Shown here piece after piece: positions 1-10,995 of a stretch of DNA of 64,000 nt. The DNA is taken from assembly GCA_943736015.1 (NCBI GenBank), contig OX031072.1, positions 16,767,501 through 16,831,500 on the forward strand. The letters run 5' to 3'. Within the stretch, counting starts at the first letter, position 1; the number at the start of each line of letters is the position of its first letter. Source of the stretch: Tridacna crocea. Taxonomy: Eukaryota; Mollusca; Bivalvia; Cardiida; Cardiidae. The position numbers and the translations under genes were made by a program. The notes beneath the pieces are model-generated. The model was not told the origin of the DNA and made no database searches. It saw nothing but the letters and a program-made list of their open reading frames with translations.

Positions 1-68
1 TTAGATCGAAGCCATATCGAGGACGAGACTTTGAGACATTCCTCTTGGTACCAGGCTGGTATACCAAG
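1..68 (+). CDS. SH2 gene, exon (5' end at or beyond window start)
   Basis: The open frame from base 1 ends in SSWYQAGIP plus two bases (AG), followed by donor GTAAG at 69. It supplies the conserved Trp and first helix of the SH2 domain. The window opens with TTAG, so the true exon start could be a few bases in or outside the window. Confidence 0.75.
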
Positions 69-3000
69 GTAAGTTAACCCTCTACCACACTACCTTGGGA
101 TTGAATAACCCTGAGAAAGAGGCCTTTTGAAAGCATTGTTGGAAAATGAGAAAATACTGGTAACCAAGTACAATGGAGATGGGTGATTTTCCGGAAACTG
201 TTGCTTTATAAAGATAATCATTGGGACCTGTAACAAAACTTGTTTAAAAAAATCCTTTTCAAATGCTTTCGGAGTCAAACAGTAAAAAGACAAAATGATT
301 ATCAGCTATTGTTAAACAATACTCACATGTCAATGTGAATAATCGCTTGAAAATTTGTTTTCAGTATTTTCAAAGACGGTTCACAAACAGGAAGAGACCA
401 AATTAAGGCTTTCGGAATTTCTGTATCTGTTCTTAGTTATTTACTTTTGAAAACAATAGTAGTAATGTCTTCTTTACCCCATTGTGAGATGGAGGTAAAC
501 CAGATGTCGCAATTGGTTTTTGATTGTCCCACGGGCGTCATTTTTGACAAAGTCAGAATGATAGAAAAGGAAAAAATGGAATGGACTTAAAACCAGGCTA
601 GGTTTGGGCAGAAGTGACGAGCTGTAAATATCAAAATGCTTCTAATATGACTGCATAGTTTCATGCTTTGCTAAACATAATTTTAGACTCACTCATTTTG
701 GAAGAAATTACAAACTTGAATTTTTTTGTCAAATGATAATAATTCTTTCTGTAGAAAACATTGTGGGAAAAGGAGTAAAATCTGGCTACCAGCATTTTCT
801 TCTATTCCCACAACATTTTCAAAAGGCTGTCTTTCAAAGCAGCAACTTAAGACAAAGAACAAAATACATCTTTAAAAATGAAATTATCTTAGTCACATTT
901 CAATGACAGTTCCTTTGTCGTGGGAACCCTGACATGGGGCGTCAGCACAGATTAAAGGATTTAGAGATAATCCTTACTGGATTTCCATAGCTTTTATGTT
1001 GACATTTTGCATTCTTGTCTTTTTAACCCTTTACCAAACAATCCATGGTTTTCGACCCTGCAATAAAAACTTTTTGAAAACAATGTGGGAAAAGGAAAAA
1101 ATGCTGGTAACCAGTATTTTCTCCTTTTCTCAATATGTGTTTCACCCTGCTAGAAACAAATTTCAAATTTTGATTTACATTATGTTATCGTCTGCAAATG
1201 CTTTCGATTTGGACATGTCTGAAATTCTGTTGTTTGGTAAAGAGTTGAAATGTTATTTATACTAACAGGACTAGAAATGACCTGTTGAAGAACATCTAAT
1301 TTGATTAAATAGATGCGATCTTTTTTCTCAGAATAATGAAATGGAGAAAATGCTGGTTAAGAGCAATGAACAGGTGTGATGTTTTCCCCACTATTGGAAA
1401 TGGAAAAAAAGCTGGTTACCAGCATGTTCTTCCTATCCCATAAGCTCTTTATCCTACCAAAGACAAATTTCAATTTTTGTGTCACATTATTTTGTCGTGT
1501 GCAACTACTTATTATTTTGACAGGTCGAAAATATTGTTATTTAAAGAACCAATGCCTATTTGGTAACTTTTTTCACTATTTTAACTCTACTTTTAGCTGT
1601 ACTGGCTGAAAGGCAGCAGAGCTTATGTCATAGTGTGGTTTCCTTTGTCAATCAGTCTGTTAGTCTTTTACATGTGTCTGCAATGGAAGTCTGCATTTGT
1701 GCTCAGATTTTTTATTAAACTTGGATGAATTGAAAGCATTTGCAGACAAAATGAATTTAATTGAAATTTCTGTTGGGAAGGGAAGAAAACTTTGTGGGAA
1801 AAGGAGAAAATGCTGGTTACCAAGATGTTTATACTATTTGGTTACAATGATTTCTACAATACTTTGATTTCTACTTTCTCCTCATGTTTCAGGGATGTAG
1901 CCTTGGAGATATTGCAGCAGGAGGATATTGGTTCGTTTATAGTTCGGGACAGTACCACCCATCCAGGGTGTTACGCCCTGTCTGTCAGGGTGCCCAAGTT
2001 TGAAAACCCAACAGGAATCTCTCATTACCTGATACTGAAAACTTCCAGAGGAGTCAAATTAAAGGTAATACTGCTTTCATCATCAAATCTTAACCAGAGA
2101 ACAACATTTAGTGTGGACCGAATTGAAAGCAATTTTGCAGACGACAAATGTCGCTTAAATGTCAATTTCTGTCTCTGGTAAGGTAGAAAACAAAGAGGGA
2201 AAAAAGGAGAAAAAGCTGGTTATCAGCATTTTCTCCTTTTCCCAAAATGTTTTGAACATGTGGTAATGTGCAAACCAAAAAATATTTGAGTTTTAATGAC
2301 CCTGAAGAAAACAGATTTTGAAAACATTGCAGAAAAAAGGAGATAATAGCAGGTCTCCAGCATTTTGTTTCTTTCACACAATGTTTTCTACCCAATTAAA
2401 TCATTTTCAAAGGACAGAATTCAAGGTTTGTCCAAATCAAAAGCATTTGCAGACGACAAACTAAAAGTGACTGAAAATTTGAAAATTGTTTTGTGAAGGA
2501 TAGAAAACATTGCGGGAAAAGCAGAAAATGCTGGTTACCAGCATTTTCTCCTTTCCCTACAATATTTTCAGAGGTTTCCTTTCTCAGGGTCGTCAAAAGT
2601 CAGGATTGTGTGGTAATTGATACACCCAATCACTTGATCCAAATTGTCATTTGCGAATTCTTTTCATTTGGATTATTCTAAAATGATGTTTTTCGGTAAA
2701 GAATAAAAAGAAACATCAGTAATGCCATCAGAAACTTCAAAACATTTTAGCTGGTTATCACAATTAACTTCTGAAAAGTACTTACCTGAAGATTACTGTA
2801 TTTGGAAATCAAGACTAGAATCAATCTACATTGCTGCCTGTGGTGATTTTGCTGAAGGACAGAAGGGCTTTTGTCTCGGTTTGGTTTCTTGCTGTTTGTT
2901 AGTCTTTTTTCTATTTGACATGTATGTTTTTGTTTCCCATTAGTAAAACTTACACTTTTAAGCACAGGAAGGACAAATGCCCACTTTAGGGACTGGAATC

Positions 3001-3917
3001 CATGAAACTTGTTTTTGAAAAATTTCAATTTCAATTCCCATATTCCCCTTTCATGCATACTCATTTGGCTGTCACCTGAGAAGAGGCAGTTTTTTCCCCT
3101 CTTTCTTTCTCTCTCTTTCATTGTATGTCATGATGATGGTAAGATTAGCAATTTTATTTTGAAGAAAACTTCGATGAATTAACTTGTTACTGTATAATCT
3201 TTAATTTTATTTGACCTTTAACCACACAATCCTGACTTTTAATGAAGCCCACCCCCTCACCCCCCACCCCCTCCCCCGTCCTACACCAAAAAAAAAAACC
3301 AAGTAGAAAACATTGTCGGAAAAGGAGAAAATGCTGTGTTACCAGCATTTTCTCCTTTTCCATTCAATGTTTTCTGTCCTTCCTAAAATAAATTTCTTAA
3401 TTTGACGTCACATCTATTTAGTCTGCAAATGCTTTTAGTTTGGAAATGTCTAAAATCTTGTCTTTTGGTAAAGAGTTTAACACCCAATGGAGAATGAGAA
3501 GGCCTTTGAAAACATTGTCTGAAATGGAAAAATTTCTAGTCACCAACCTCCACTATGTTTTTCCACTCTTGATAGACTGATCTGATCTCATCACATTTAA
3601 TTTCATTGTCTGCAGTAATTGAATGTAATTGGGACCAGTCTAAAATTATAGGAACCAGTCTAACATTTTGTCATCTGGTAAAGTGTTGACATCATTATGA
3701 ATTTATTTTCCAGGGTTTAGACAAGGAATGGACCAGTCTACACTCTCTAGTCACTCATCATTCAGTCATGCCAGAAATGTTGCCGTGTACGTTACGACTG
3801 CCACGTGATACAAACAATCCCACTTTTAAGGACAGTGATAAAGATGAAAAAGATGAAGATCCTGATTATCAGAGACTTGCGGACTTTCAATCTATGATGG
3901 ACGCACTCAAAAAATGA
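1..3917 (+). CDS. SH2-domain protein, C-terminal end (tensin-like SH2), 3 exons, 5' partial
   Basis: Three exons join in phase at 1..68, 1893..2064 and 3714..3917 and encode the last 147 residues of a protein that begins outside the window. The joined product is one SH2 domain, a phosphotyrosine-binding module of signalling adaptors. It has the aromatic start (SSWYQAGIPRD), the phosphate-binding strand FIVRDS with its arginine, the HYLI strand, and the end SVMPEMLPCTLRLP. RGVKLKG and the MP-LPC-L-LP ending most resemble tensin SH2 domains as I know them. Tensins normally continue into a PTB domain, but here an acidic tail (DKDEKDEDPDYQ) of about 35 residues leads to a stop, so this is not a standard tensin. 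The family name is inference; the SH2 call is firm. Introns are 1824 and 1649 bp, both GT-AG and full of THM copies. Confidence 0.85.
74..172 (+). repeat. THM form A, truncated
   Basis: Left arm (TTAACCCTCTACCACACT, CCCTGAGAAAGAGGCC) and the first hairpin half; the sequence diverges after CTGGTAACCA. It lies 5 bp inside the first intron of the SH2 gene. Confidence 0.7.
744..830 (-). repeat. THM form B, hairpin core only
   Basis: Imperfect stem GAAAACATTGTGGGAAAAGG around CTGGCTACCAG, with the outer arms lost. Confidence 0.65.
1023..1248 (+). repeat. THM form A, full length
   Basis: TTAACCCTTTACCAAACAAT at the left and TTGTTTGGTAAAGAGTTGA at the right, with the central stem around GCTGGTAACCAG. 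It is 226 bp long, close to the consensus. Confidence 0.85.
1395..1832. repeat. Two degraded THM copies
   Basis: 1395..1550 is a form A copy without its left arm. 1720..1832 is the left part of a form B copy (TTGAAAGCATTTGCAGACAA, then the hairpin start) and ends 60 bp before the SH2 exon acceptor. Confidence 0.65.
1893..2064 (+). CDS. SH2 gene, central SH2 exon
   Basis: This 172-bp exon lies between acceptor TTTCAG and donor GTAATA. It completes the split Arg codon and encodes the FIVRDS and SHYLI strands through GVKLK. A truncated THM ends about 60 bp before the acceptor. Confidence 0.9.
2110..2620. repeat. Three THM copies in a row
   Basis: 2110..2272 is form B, 2290..2396 is form A and 2410..2620 is form B, the last with an intact GCTGGTTACCAGC stem and a GTGTGGTAATTGA end. 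All lie in the second SH2-gene intron. Confidence 0.7.
3213..3690 (+). repeat. Two THM form A copies, one with a C-rich insert
   Basis: 3213..3480 contains an expanded C-rich and A-rich tract at 3249..3299 in its left arm. 3490..3690 is a decayed copy ending GTCATCTGGTAAAGTGTTGA, 23 bp before the last SH2 exon. Confidence 0.7.
3714..3917 (+). CDS. SH2 gene, last coding exon
   Basis: The acceptor is TTTTCCAG. The exon starts in phase 0 with GLDKEW, encodes the end of the SH2 domain (THHSVMPEMLPC) and an acidic tail, and stops with TGA at 3915..3917. A weak ATTAAA at 4500..4505 is the nearest polyadenylation-like signal seen. Confidence 0.88.
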   Translation, partial: GLDKEWTSLHSLVTHHSVMPEMLPCTLRLPRDTNNPTFKDSDKDEKDEDPDYQRLADFQSMMDALKK

Positions 3918-3991
3918 TTTTACGCAGTATGGTGTCTGAACATTGCTAGATCATTGTGTTAGCCCGCAATATTGTCTCTATGTTGTATTCA

Positions 3992-4185
3992 CTTTTTACC
4001 AAACAACAGAATGTTAGGCTGTTCCATATTGAAAGCATTTACAAATGAAAAATGTGGCACAAACAATGGGATTTGTTTTTTGAAGGGTTGAAAATATTGT
4101 GGGAAAGAAAGAAAATGCTGGTTAGCAGCATTTTCTCACTTTCCCTCAATGTTTCAAGAGCATTTTATCTCAGTGTTGTTATAAC
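3992..4185 (-). repeat. THM form B
   Basis: CTTTTTACCAAACAACAGAA at the left and a stem around GCTGGTTAGCAGC; the right end is decayed. Confidence 0.65.
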
Positions 4186-4648
4186 AATTGTTTGGGAAAA
4201 GATTGTCACAAGGAAATAGATAAAAGTGATTGTGTTTGATTCCTGTATGTGGGCAAATACAATGTTAAACTGATTGGTCATGATACAGAAGAGATTCAGA
4301 CAGATGGGGCTTAGTTTTACAGCTGTGGACGGCTGGACAAACTTGCAAAATAGGCTAACCTGTATTTACCGGTAGTTCTTGATGGATTGTTGTAGTTTTA
4401 CAGGCAAATGTTAGCTTATTCTAAGGATAGTTGTTACATCGTAACAAAATGGACTTTAACATTTTCAGCCCAGGATGATCTGAGAGTGTTTTTTGTGATA
4501 TTAAAGTTCTTGTGAGTCGACTTCATAGAACATTGTGGGCCAGTGTTCCAATTGTCTCACAAAACTTCTTTGCCTGCTAGACTGAAATAGTGCAACATTT
4601 TGGCTCTTTCTCCTGAGTAATCATCTAGTTCTTCTGTTTGTTGCATTT
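4186..4648. other. No gene seen
   Basis: Unique-looking AT-rich sequence after the SH2 gene, probably its 3' UTR and flank. ATTAAA at 4500 is the only polyadenylation-like signal noted. Confidence 0.3.
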
Positions 4649-5301
4649 AAACCTTTACCAGTTTGCAACTCTGATGAAGAAACCTTTGAATACATAGTGG
4701 GAAAAGGAAAAACAAGAAGCATTTTTCCCTTTTCCCCACAATGTTTTCTACCCAACCAAAGACCAGTTCCATGATATATGCTGGATTTCATCTGTTGCTA
4801 GCTGATTCTTTTATGTTGAACATGTCAAAAATTTGTTGTCTGGTAAAGAGTTAATATGCAAGGAACTTTTGAAAAGCCTAATAATGATTATATGACCAGA
4901 AAACAAGCAATATTTACACAATGTATGTGCATGGATTAGTGTTGTTCATACTCTGAGACTATTAGTGACGCTTAGTTTAACAAAGGTTGGATATATGTGC
5001 TTCAAGAGTGTGCAATATGCAGATTTTTACTGAAAGTCATTCAGACTGATATGACTTACCAGTAGGTGCCATAGACCTGAATTCTTTACTAAACAATGCT
5101 GACTTTTAATGATCCCTGGGACAGAAACCTTTCAAAACATTGTGGAAAAAGGAGAAAAGGCTGGTAACCAGCTTTTTCTCCTTTTTCCACAATGTTTTCT
5201 ATCTTATCAAGGAAAGTTTGTACTTTTCAGCCACATTGAAATTGTCTTCTACCATAGCTTTCCATATTGACAAGGCTAAAATTTTGTCAGTTTATAGTTA
5301 A
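4649..5301 (+). repeat. Two THM form A copies
   Basis: 4649..4855 has a shortened hairpin. 5081..5301 has a good stem around GCTGGTAACCAGC. The 225 bp between them show no gene. Confidence 0.7.
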
Positions 5302-5302
5302 G

Positions 5303-5880
5303 ATTTAATTCTATACCAAACAGCCACTGGTTTAAACAAACCAGAGAGTTAAGGCTTTTGAAATATTGTGGAAAAAAGAGAAAATACTGGTAATTGGCAC
5401 TTTCTCTTATTTCCCCAAATTTTGTATGACCTTGCAGAGGCAAATCCGTTGTTTGAGTTGCTATTGTGCGTCACCCTACAACTGCTTTTAATACAGACAA
5501 GTTTAACCCATTACCACATGAACCCTACTTTTCACGACCCTGAGAAAGAAGCAGAAGCCTTTAGAAAACATTGTTGGAGAAGGAGAAAATGCTGCAAATG
5601 CTATCAATTAGGACAAGCTTAAAATTTTGTCGTTTGGTAAAGAGTTAAGGTTTCATCATTTTGATAACGGGCAAAATCTTTATCAGACAAGAGAATTTCA
5701 AACTGAAAGTGTTTGTAGATGACAAATTAGCCCAGACTCAGAGGCCAAAGTTTGTCTGTAATAGGTTAGAAAACAGTATGGGATATCAGAGAAAATTCTG
5801 GTTGCATATGTTTTCTCTATTTCGAACAGAATTTTCAAAAGGGTTTGTAAAACAGGATTATGTAGTTAAAAGGGTTAGGA
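5303..5880. repeat. Chain of three THM copies
   Basis: 5303..5501 (A) is joined directly to 5502..5648 (A), which begins and ends in TTAA but has lost the second half of its hairpin. 5659..5880 is a diverged form B. Confidence 0.7.
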
Positions 5881-6187
5881 GCGAAAAATTTAGTCCTTAG
5901 GAGTGACTGATAAATTATATACTTTTGTTAAGTTATTAATGTCAAAATTTTAGAAATTTTCACATTGTAACAGAGCTCCAGATAAAAAGGAGTAATGGTA
6001 TTCTAAATCCATTATTTTTCTTCCAAACCTCATCGAGACGATTATTATGAATACCCACTACATAGGGTTTAGTGGAGAATAACCAGTATTTGCAGTTTTG
6101 ATGTCAAAATCACCCCCTCTATCTGGAGCTCTGTATAATCACTTGCAGACAATGAAGTGCACCTCAAGCAATGTGAGTTATCTGTGA

Positions 6188-6995
6188 ATGGATAGAGAAC
6201 ATTTTGGGAACATTTTGGGGAAAGGAGAAAACTCTAATTACCAGCATTTTCTCCTTTTCCTACTTTGTGAAATTTCAAATCTGAAATTGTGTGAACAATG
6301 CCCAGATACCTCTTTCCCAGTTTCTCAATTACAGGCTGCATCGCGGAAAAAGGGCACTTCATGTAAAAAAAAAATGTTTTTCTCTAATACCTTTTAGGAT
6401 AAAAGAAGGGAATTTATATTAATTTCATACATTTTATGACAAGCACTTGTTCAGAGAGCATAACCCGTCTCTGACGGCTCTTGTCTTTTTTTGTCTAAGG
6501 AGGAAAAATATACTTCACACCTTGTTCTGTGTGATATTCATTTACTTGCCTTGGATATAATTATGTATAGATCTGTGATAGTAAAGTTGGTTAGAATTGT
6601 GAATGGCCATTTTAATCATTCATAAAATGTAATTATTCTTGTGTATACTATCAGAAGTTGTCAATTTACCATACAATCCCATGTTGAGGAGAATGCCTTT
6701 TGAAAACATTGTGGGCCAAGGAGAAAATGCTGGTAACCAGCATATTCTCCTTTCCCTTCAATGTTTTCCATCCTAAGACCTTTAGTTCAATAGTATCACA
6801 CTTGGCAATTTCATGTGCAGATACTTTTAATTTGGAACAGTCTAAAATTGGAGGTTAACCCTTTACCTGACTTTTGATGAACCTAAGAACGAAAGCTTTT
6901 TAAAACATTGTGGGAAAAGGAGAAAATGCTGGTAACCAGCTTTTTCTCCTTTTTTCACAATCTTTTCTATCCTTTCAAAATCCAAAATTTTAAGC
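6188..6995. repeat. Three THM copies
   Basis: 6188..6270 is a hairpin remnant. 6663..6858 and 6855..6995 are form A copies sharing one TTAA at 6855. Between 6271 and 6662 I see no gene. Confidence 0.65.
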
Positions 6996-7101
6996 TAAAT
7001 CTGATGATTTATTTTATACAGAAACAAAGGTTGATTTAATTAGCAGAGATTCTGTATATCATGTTTTTCTTTGTGATTGTGACTTTTTACATTAAGACAT
7101 T

Positions 7102-7330
7102 TTAACCCTTTACCAGACAACCAAATTTTATCCTCATCCAAGTTGAAAGCATTTGCAGACGACAATTTCAATGTGACTCAAATGGTAAAGCTGTAGATGG
7201 ATGGAGTAGAAAACATTGTAGGAAAAGGAGAAAATGCTGGTTACCAGCATTTTCTCCTTTTCCCACAATTTTTTCATAACGCTTCTTTCCTTGGGGCATC
7301 AAAACTCAAAACTGTGTGGGAAAGGGTTAA
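7102..7330 (-). repeat. THM form B, full length with TTAA at both ends
   Basis: TTAACCCTTTACCAGACAAC at the left and GTGTGGGAAAGGGTTAA at the right; 229 bp with a near-perfect central stem. One of the best intact copies. Confidence 0.9.
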
Positions 7331-7383
7331 CTTTTTATGATATGAAAAAAATTAGCACTGGTCTAAGTCACTAGCTTTTGCAA

Positions 7384-7525
7384 TCTTTTTCAATTTTTGG
7401 GATCGTATTTAAAGGGTAGAAAAACTTTGTGGAAAAGGAGAAATGCTGTGTGTACCAGCATTTTCTCCTTTGTTCACAATGTTTTCAAAATCCCTTCTCC
7501 TGAAGGTTGTTAAAAACTCAGGATA
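7384..7525 (-). repeat. THM form B, partial
   Basis: Hairpin and right arm only; the loop is expanded (GCTGTGTGTACCAGC). Confidence 0.6.
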
Positions 7526-7599
7526 ACTTAATTAAGAGTGAATTCAGTAGATGGTGTGGCAATTTTCGCAGCCAATAACTTGTCAAACAACTCTGTATT

Positions 7600-7868
7600 A
7601 TATGGCCTGCAACATGTGAAAAGGGACATTCAGACATCTGCCTAAAGTGTCATCTCGGATCAGCTTGCGCAGTCAGCGCAGGCTAATCCGAGATGGCACT
7701 TTACGTCTACATTAGATTTTCTTCCTCAGTAGACTTCCACAAAACAAAAAAAATGATAAAAACTGAAAGTGCCGTCTTTGATCAGCCTGCGCGGACTGTG
7801 CAGGCTGATCCGGGACGGCACTTTACACAGATGTCCGAATGTCCCTTTTCGCGTGTTGCAAGCCATAT
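7600..7868. mobile_element. Palindromic MITE with 41-bp terminal inverted repeats
   Basis: The ends are inverted copies of ATATGGC-TGCAAC followed by GAAAAGGGACATTC and GACATCTG. Inside are two smaller palindromes, each built on GATCAGCCTGCGC and GCAGGCTGATC. No coding capacity. Of a type I associate with bivalve genomes. Confidence 0.75.
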
Positions 7869-7989
7869 GAGAAATCATCCTGAATTAGCTTGTATTGTCT
7901 GAATACTTGTGATAAAATGCTGCAAATAAACAAAAAATTTATTACCAGCAATTCTTCATTAAATTTTGTCAACATAGTTTAAATTTTTT

Positions 7990-8302
7990 TCTAAAATTGT
8001 TTCTTAAGTTTTTAATGTTGTCTGTTGCATGATACTGACAGTTATAAGGTAGATTTTGTCCAAATGTTGGGTCACTTCTAAAATATCTTCATGTGCTTTC
8101 AAAACTCAGATATGTAATATTAGAGTTTTTTTGACAAAATCTGCCTTATAAAGCATGATTTTTTTTTGTACGATGCTTTGAAAAGCTGTTGTCCTTAACA
8201 CTAGATTGTTTGGTAATGGAATAAACGTATCACATCCTATAGATAACTTGGTGTCATGCAACAGACATTAAAAAATTAACAAACAATTTTAGAAACAGTT
8301 TG
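7990..8302. mobile_element. Foldback element
   Basis: The outer inverted arms carry AAAATTGTTT and GTCTGTTGCATGA. An inner inverted pair is AAGGTAGATTTTGTC against GACAAAATCTGCCTT. Non-coding. Confidence 0.6.
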
Positions 8303-8304
8303 AA

Positions 8305-9003
8305 GTCTTTACCAAATGACAAAATTTCAGACTTCTTCAAATTGAAAGCATTTGCAGATGACAAAATTTATGTGGCTAAAAAAATTGAAATTTTTGTTGG
8401 GAAGGGTTGAAACCGTTGTGAGAATAGAAGAAAATGCTGGTTACCAGCATTTTCTCCTTTTCCTACAATGTTTTCAAGGGCTTATTTTTCTCATTTGTGT
8501 GGTAAATAATTAAACAATTTATATGCTGAATTTATCTTTGAAAGGGTAGAAGATATTTTGGGTTAAGTGTATTTTCCTTTTCCCAAAAAGTTTTCTAAGA
8601 TCTTCTTTCTTCAAGGTTGTTCATACTCAAGATTCTTTGATAAATTGTTAAAAGAAAAAAGATGAAATCCAGTATGAAGCTTTATAACTTACAATGTCTT
8701 TATTTTGTTTTTGTAAGGTGGGAACTTGGTAGATCTTCAAAGATAATGGTAATATACATGAACTTTTTCTGAAAGAACTCTTTACCAGACGACAAAATTT
8801 TAGACTTGTTCAAATTGAAACCATTGGCATATGACAATATAAGCATGACTCAAAAAGTGAAACTTCGCTTTAGAATAATAGAAAACATTGTTTGAAAAGG
8901 AGAAAATGCTGGTTACCAGCATTTTCTCCTTTTCCCACAATGTTTTCAAAAAAGCTTCTATCTTAGGGTTGTGCAAACCAAATATTGTTTGGTTAAGAGT
9001 TTA
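8305..9003 (-). repeat. Three THM form B copies
   Basis: 8305..8512 has a shortened right arm, 8530..8652 is partial, and 8776..9003 is nearly full length with an excellent stem. Confidence 0.75.
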
Positions 9004-9112
9004 AGTTAAAAGTTTATGTTGGACAGCACAGATAAAGAGCAGACTGAACATTTCATCTGACCTTTGACCTGTACTGTCCATACATGTGAACCATGCCCTG
9101 TAAAGAGGGGGC

Positions 9113-9225
9113 TTAATGCATCTGCGAAAAGTATCAACCCAGGTCAAACTTGCAGCCGGCGCAGGCTTACCTGGGCCAAAACCTCTCGCATTTGGTGAAT
9201 TTTCTGTACGTGAAAGGCATTGTCC
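9113..9225. mobile_element. Small palindromic MITE (GCATCTGCGAAAAGT type)
   Basis: GCATCTGCGAAAAGTATCAA, a short CAGGTC..GCGCAGGC palindrome, then GGTGAATTTTCTGTACGT. Related to 29881..29985, which is in the opposite orientation. Confidence 0.55.
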
Positions 9226-9234
9226 ATCTCATGA

Positions 9235-9462
9235 TTAACCCTTTACCACACAATCCGGACTTTTAATTACCCTGAGAAGGAAGCCTTCTGTAAGCATTGG
9301 GGGAAAAGGAGAAAATGCTGGTGACCAGCATTTTCTCCTTATCCCACAATGTTTTCATTCCTTCCCAATAGAAATTTCACATTTTCAGTCACTTTTATTT
9401 TGTCATCTGCACATGCTTTCAATCGGGACCAGTCTAGAATTTTGTCATTCGGTAAAGAGTTA
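9235..9462 (+). repeat. THM form A, full length
   Basis: TTAACCCTTTACCACACAAT at the left and TTCGGTAAAGAGTTA at the right; 228 bp. Confidence 0.88.
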
Positions 9463-9709
9463 CAACAGTTATTAAAAGAAGTGGCTATTACGGATTGGTA
9501 AGTTTTTTATGCCTTTGGTACTTTGGATCTCAGAGATACATTAAGCCTCCCTTTGCTAGAGCATGGTTCATGTATTATATGATCTAATTGCACAAAAATA
9601 GCTTTGAATTCTCGGTATTGTGGTCTTACTGACAGTCTGGGACCTTTTATTTTTTTTACAATGTAGTTAGACCTGTACAATATAATTCTGTTGTTGTATG
9701 ACAAATGGG

Positions 9710-10340
9710 GTATAAAAAACACTGCAGGAATAGGAGGAAAGCTTTATCTCCTTTTCACACAATGTTTTTTTTACCTTTCTAAAGAGAAATTGTTTGATTC
9801 TAGTCTCTATTTTTCTGTTTTATATATTCATGGACTTTATTTATATTGCATGTGTTTCTTTGTGTTGTAGAAAGTTTTACTTTTCTGATTTGGTTGAGGT
9901 TTTTTATGTCTGCTTTGTTTTGTAGGAAGTTAACTTTGGTTTACCCAATAATTTACAACTGCAAAGGCAAAGGTTTTTCTAAACATTGTTGGAAAAGGAG
10001 AAAATGCTGATAATCAGCAATTTCTCCATGAGTAAGAATGTTTCCTTAACCCATTACCACACAATCCCTACTTTTGACGACCCTGAGAAAGAAGTTTTGA
10101 GAAAACATTGTGGGAAAAGGAGAAAATGCTGGAATCAGCATTTTCTCCTTTTCTCACAATGTTTTCTACTCTTCACAAAACAAATTTCAAATTTTAAAGT
10201 CACTTTTATTTTGTCGTCTGCATTTGCTTTTGATTTGGACCAGTCTAAGGTTTTGTGGTTTTCAATTTTTCAGTCATATTTATTTTGTCATCTCTTTCAA
10301 TTTGGACCGGTCTAAAATTTTGTCATTTGCTATATAGTAA
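9710..10340 (+). repeat. Three THM form A copies, last with internal duplication
   Basis: 9710..9835 and 9970..10048 are partial. 10046..10340 begins TTAACCCATTACCACACAAT, and its right arm (TTCAGTCA..TTATTTTGTC..GGACCAGTCTA) is present twice in tandem. Confidence 0.7.
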
Positions 10341-10995
10341 ACAAGGGAGGTTATGTGATAAAATTTAATATTGCACAAGACATATGGTTGAGTAAAATGT
10401 TAAAATTTTCCATACACAGTGTAAAACAAATACAAGCACTTAGAAAATTACAGCAACATATTATTCCTTTTATCATATAGAGTACCTTCAACTTTCTACT
10501 GCAACATATTGCATGTATTGACATTTTGTAGGAAAATGGTAAACAAAATAAAACAAATACATGTAGTCGGTTTACTTCAAAAACCTCACAGCTACAGCTT
10601 GTTTCAAGCTGTAGTTATGAGGTTTTTGAAGTAAACAGACAAAATATTGGCACTGTGGATAGTAACTTCATTTTTATGAGTGAAAGATGATTGTTTTAGC
10701 CTAACATTTTGACTAATGTTTTTCACACGCTAGAAACATCATTTTACCAAATTTGAAACCATATTTATTTGATACTATAAAGATACGTTTGTTTTTTGCA
10801 TGTGTGATATGAATGAATCCGTATTTTTCTTGCCTTATTTGTTACTAAAATTGAGTATAAGTAACTTAGTATTAGTTCAAGTTATGTGTTGGTATTCTGG
10901 GGAATGTTTTCGTTCTTAGAATTCCATTTAATGATTTTGTGTAGTTTTATGATTTTGAGATCTGCAAGGACAGAACATGCATTCTTATCTTTTTA
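10341..10995. other. No gene; one perfect-arm palindrome at 10566..10640
   Basis: AT-rich sequence. At 10566..10640 two arms of about 35 bp (GTTTACTTCAAAAACCTCA and its complement) flank a very short loop. Nothing else identified. Confidence 0.5.

Noticed and set aside
2747-3121. 124-codon minus-strand frame inside the SH2-gene intron
   Set aside because: Low-complexity start (KERERKRGKN from a TTTCTCTC tract), no splice or homology support.
6700-6770. THM hairpins as bacterial rho-independent terminators or attenuators
   Set aside because: Host is eukaryotic and the same hairpin is dispersed in both orientations and in introns.
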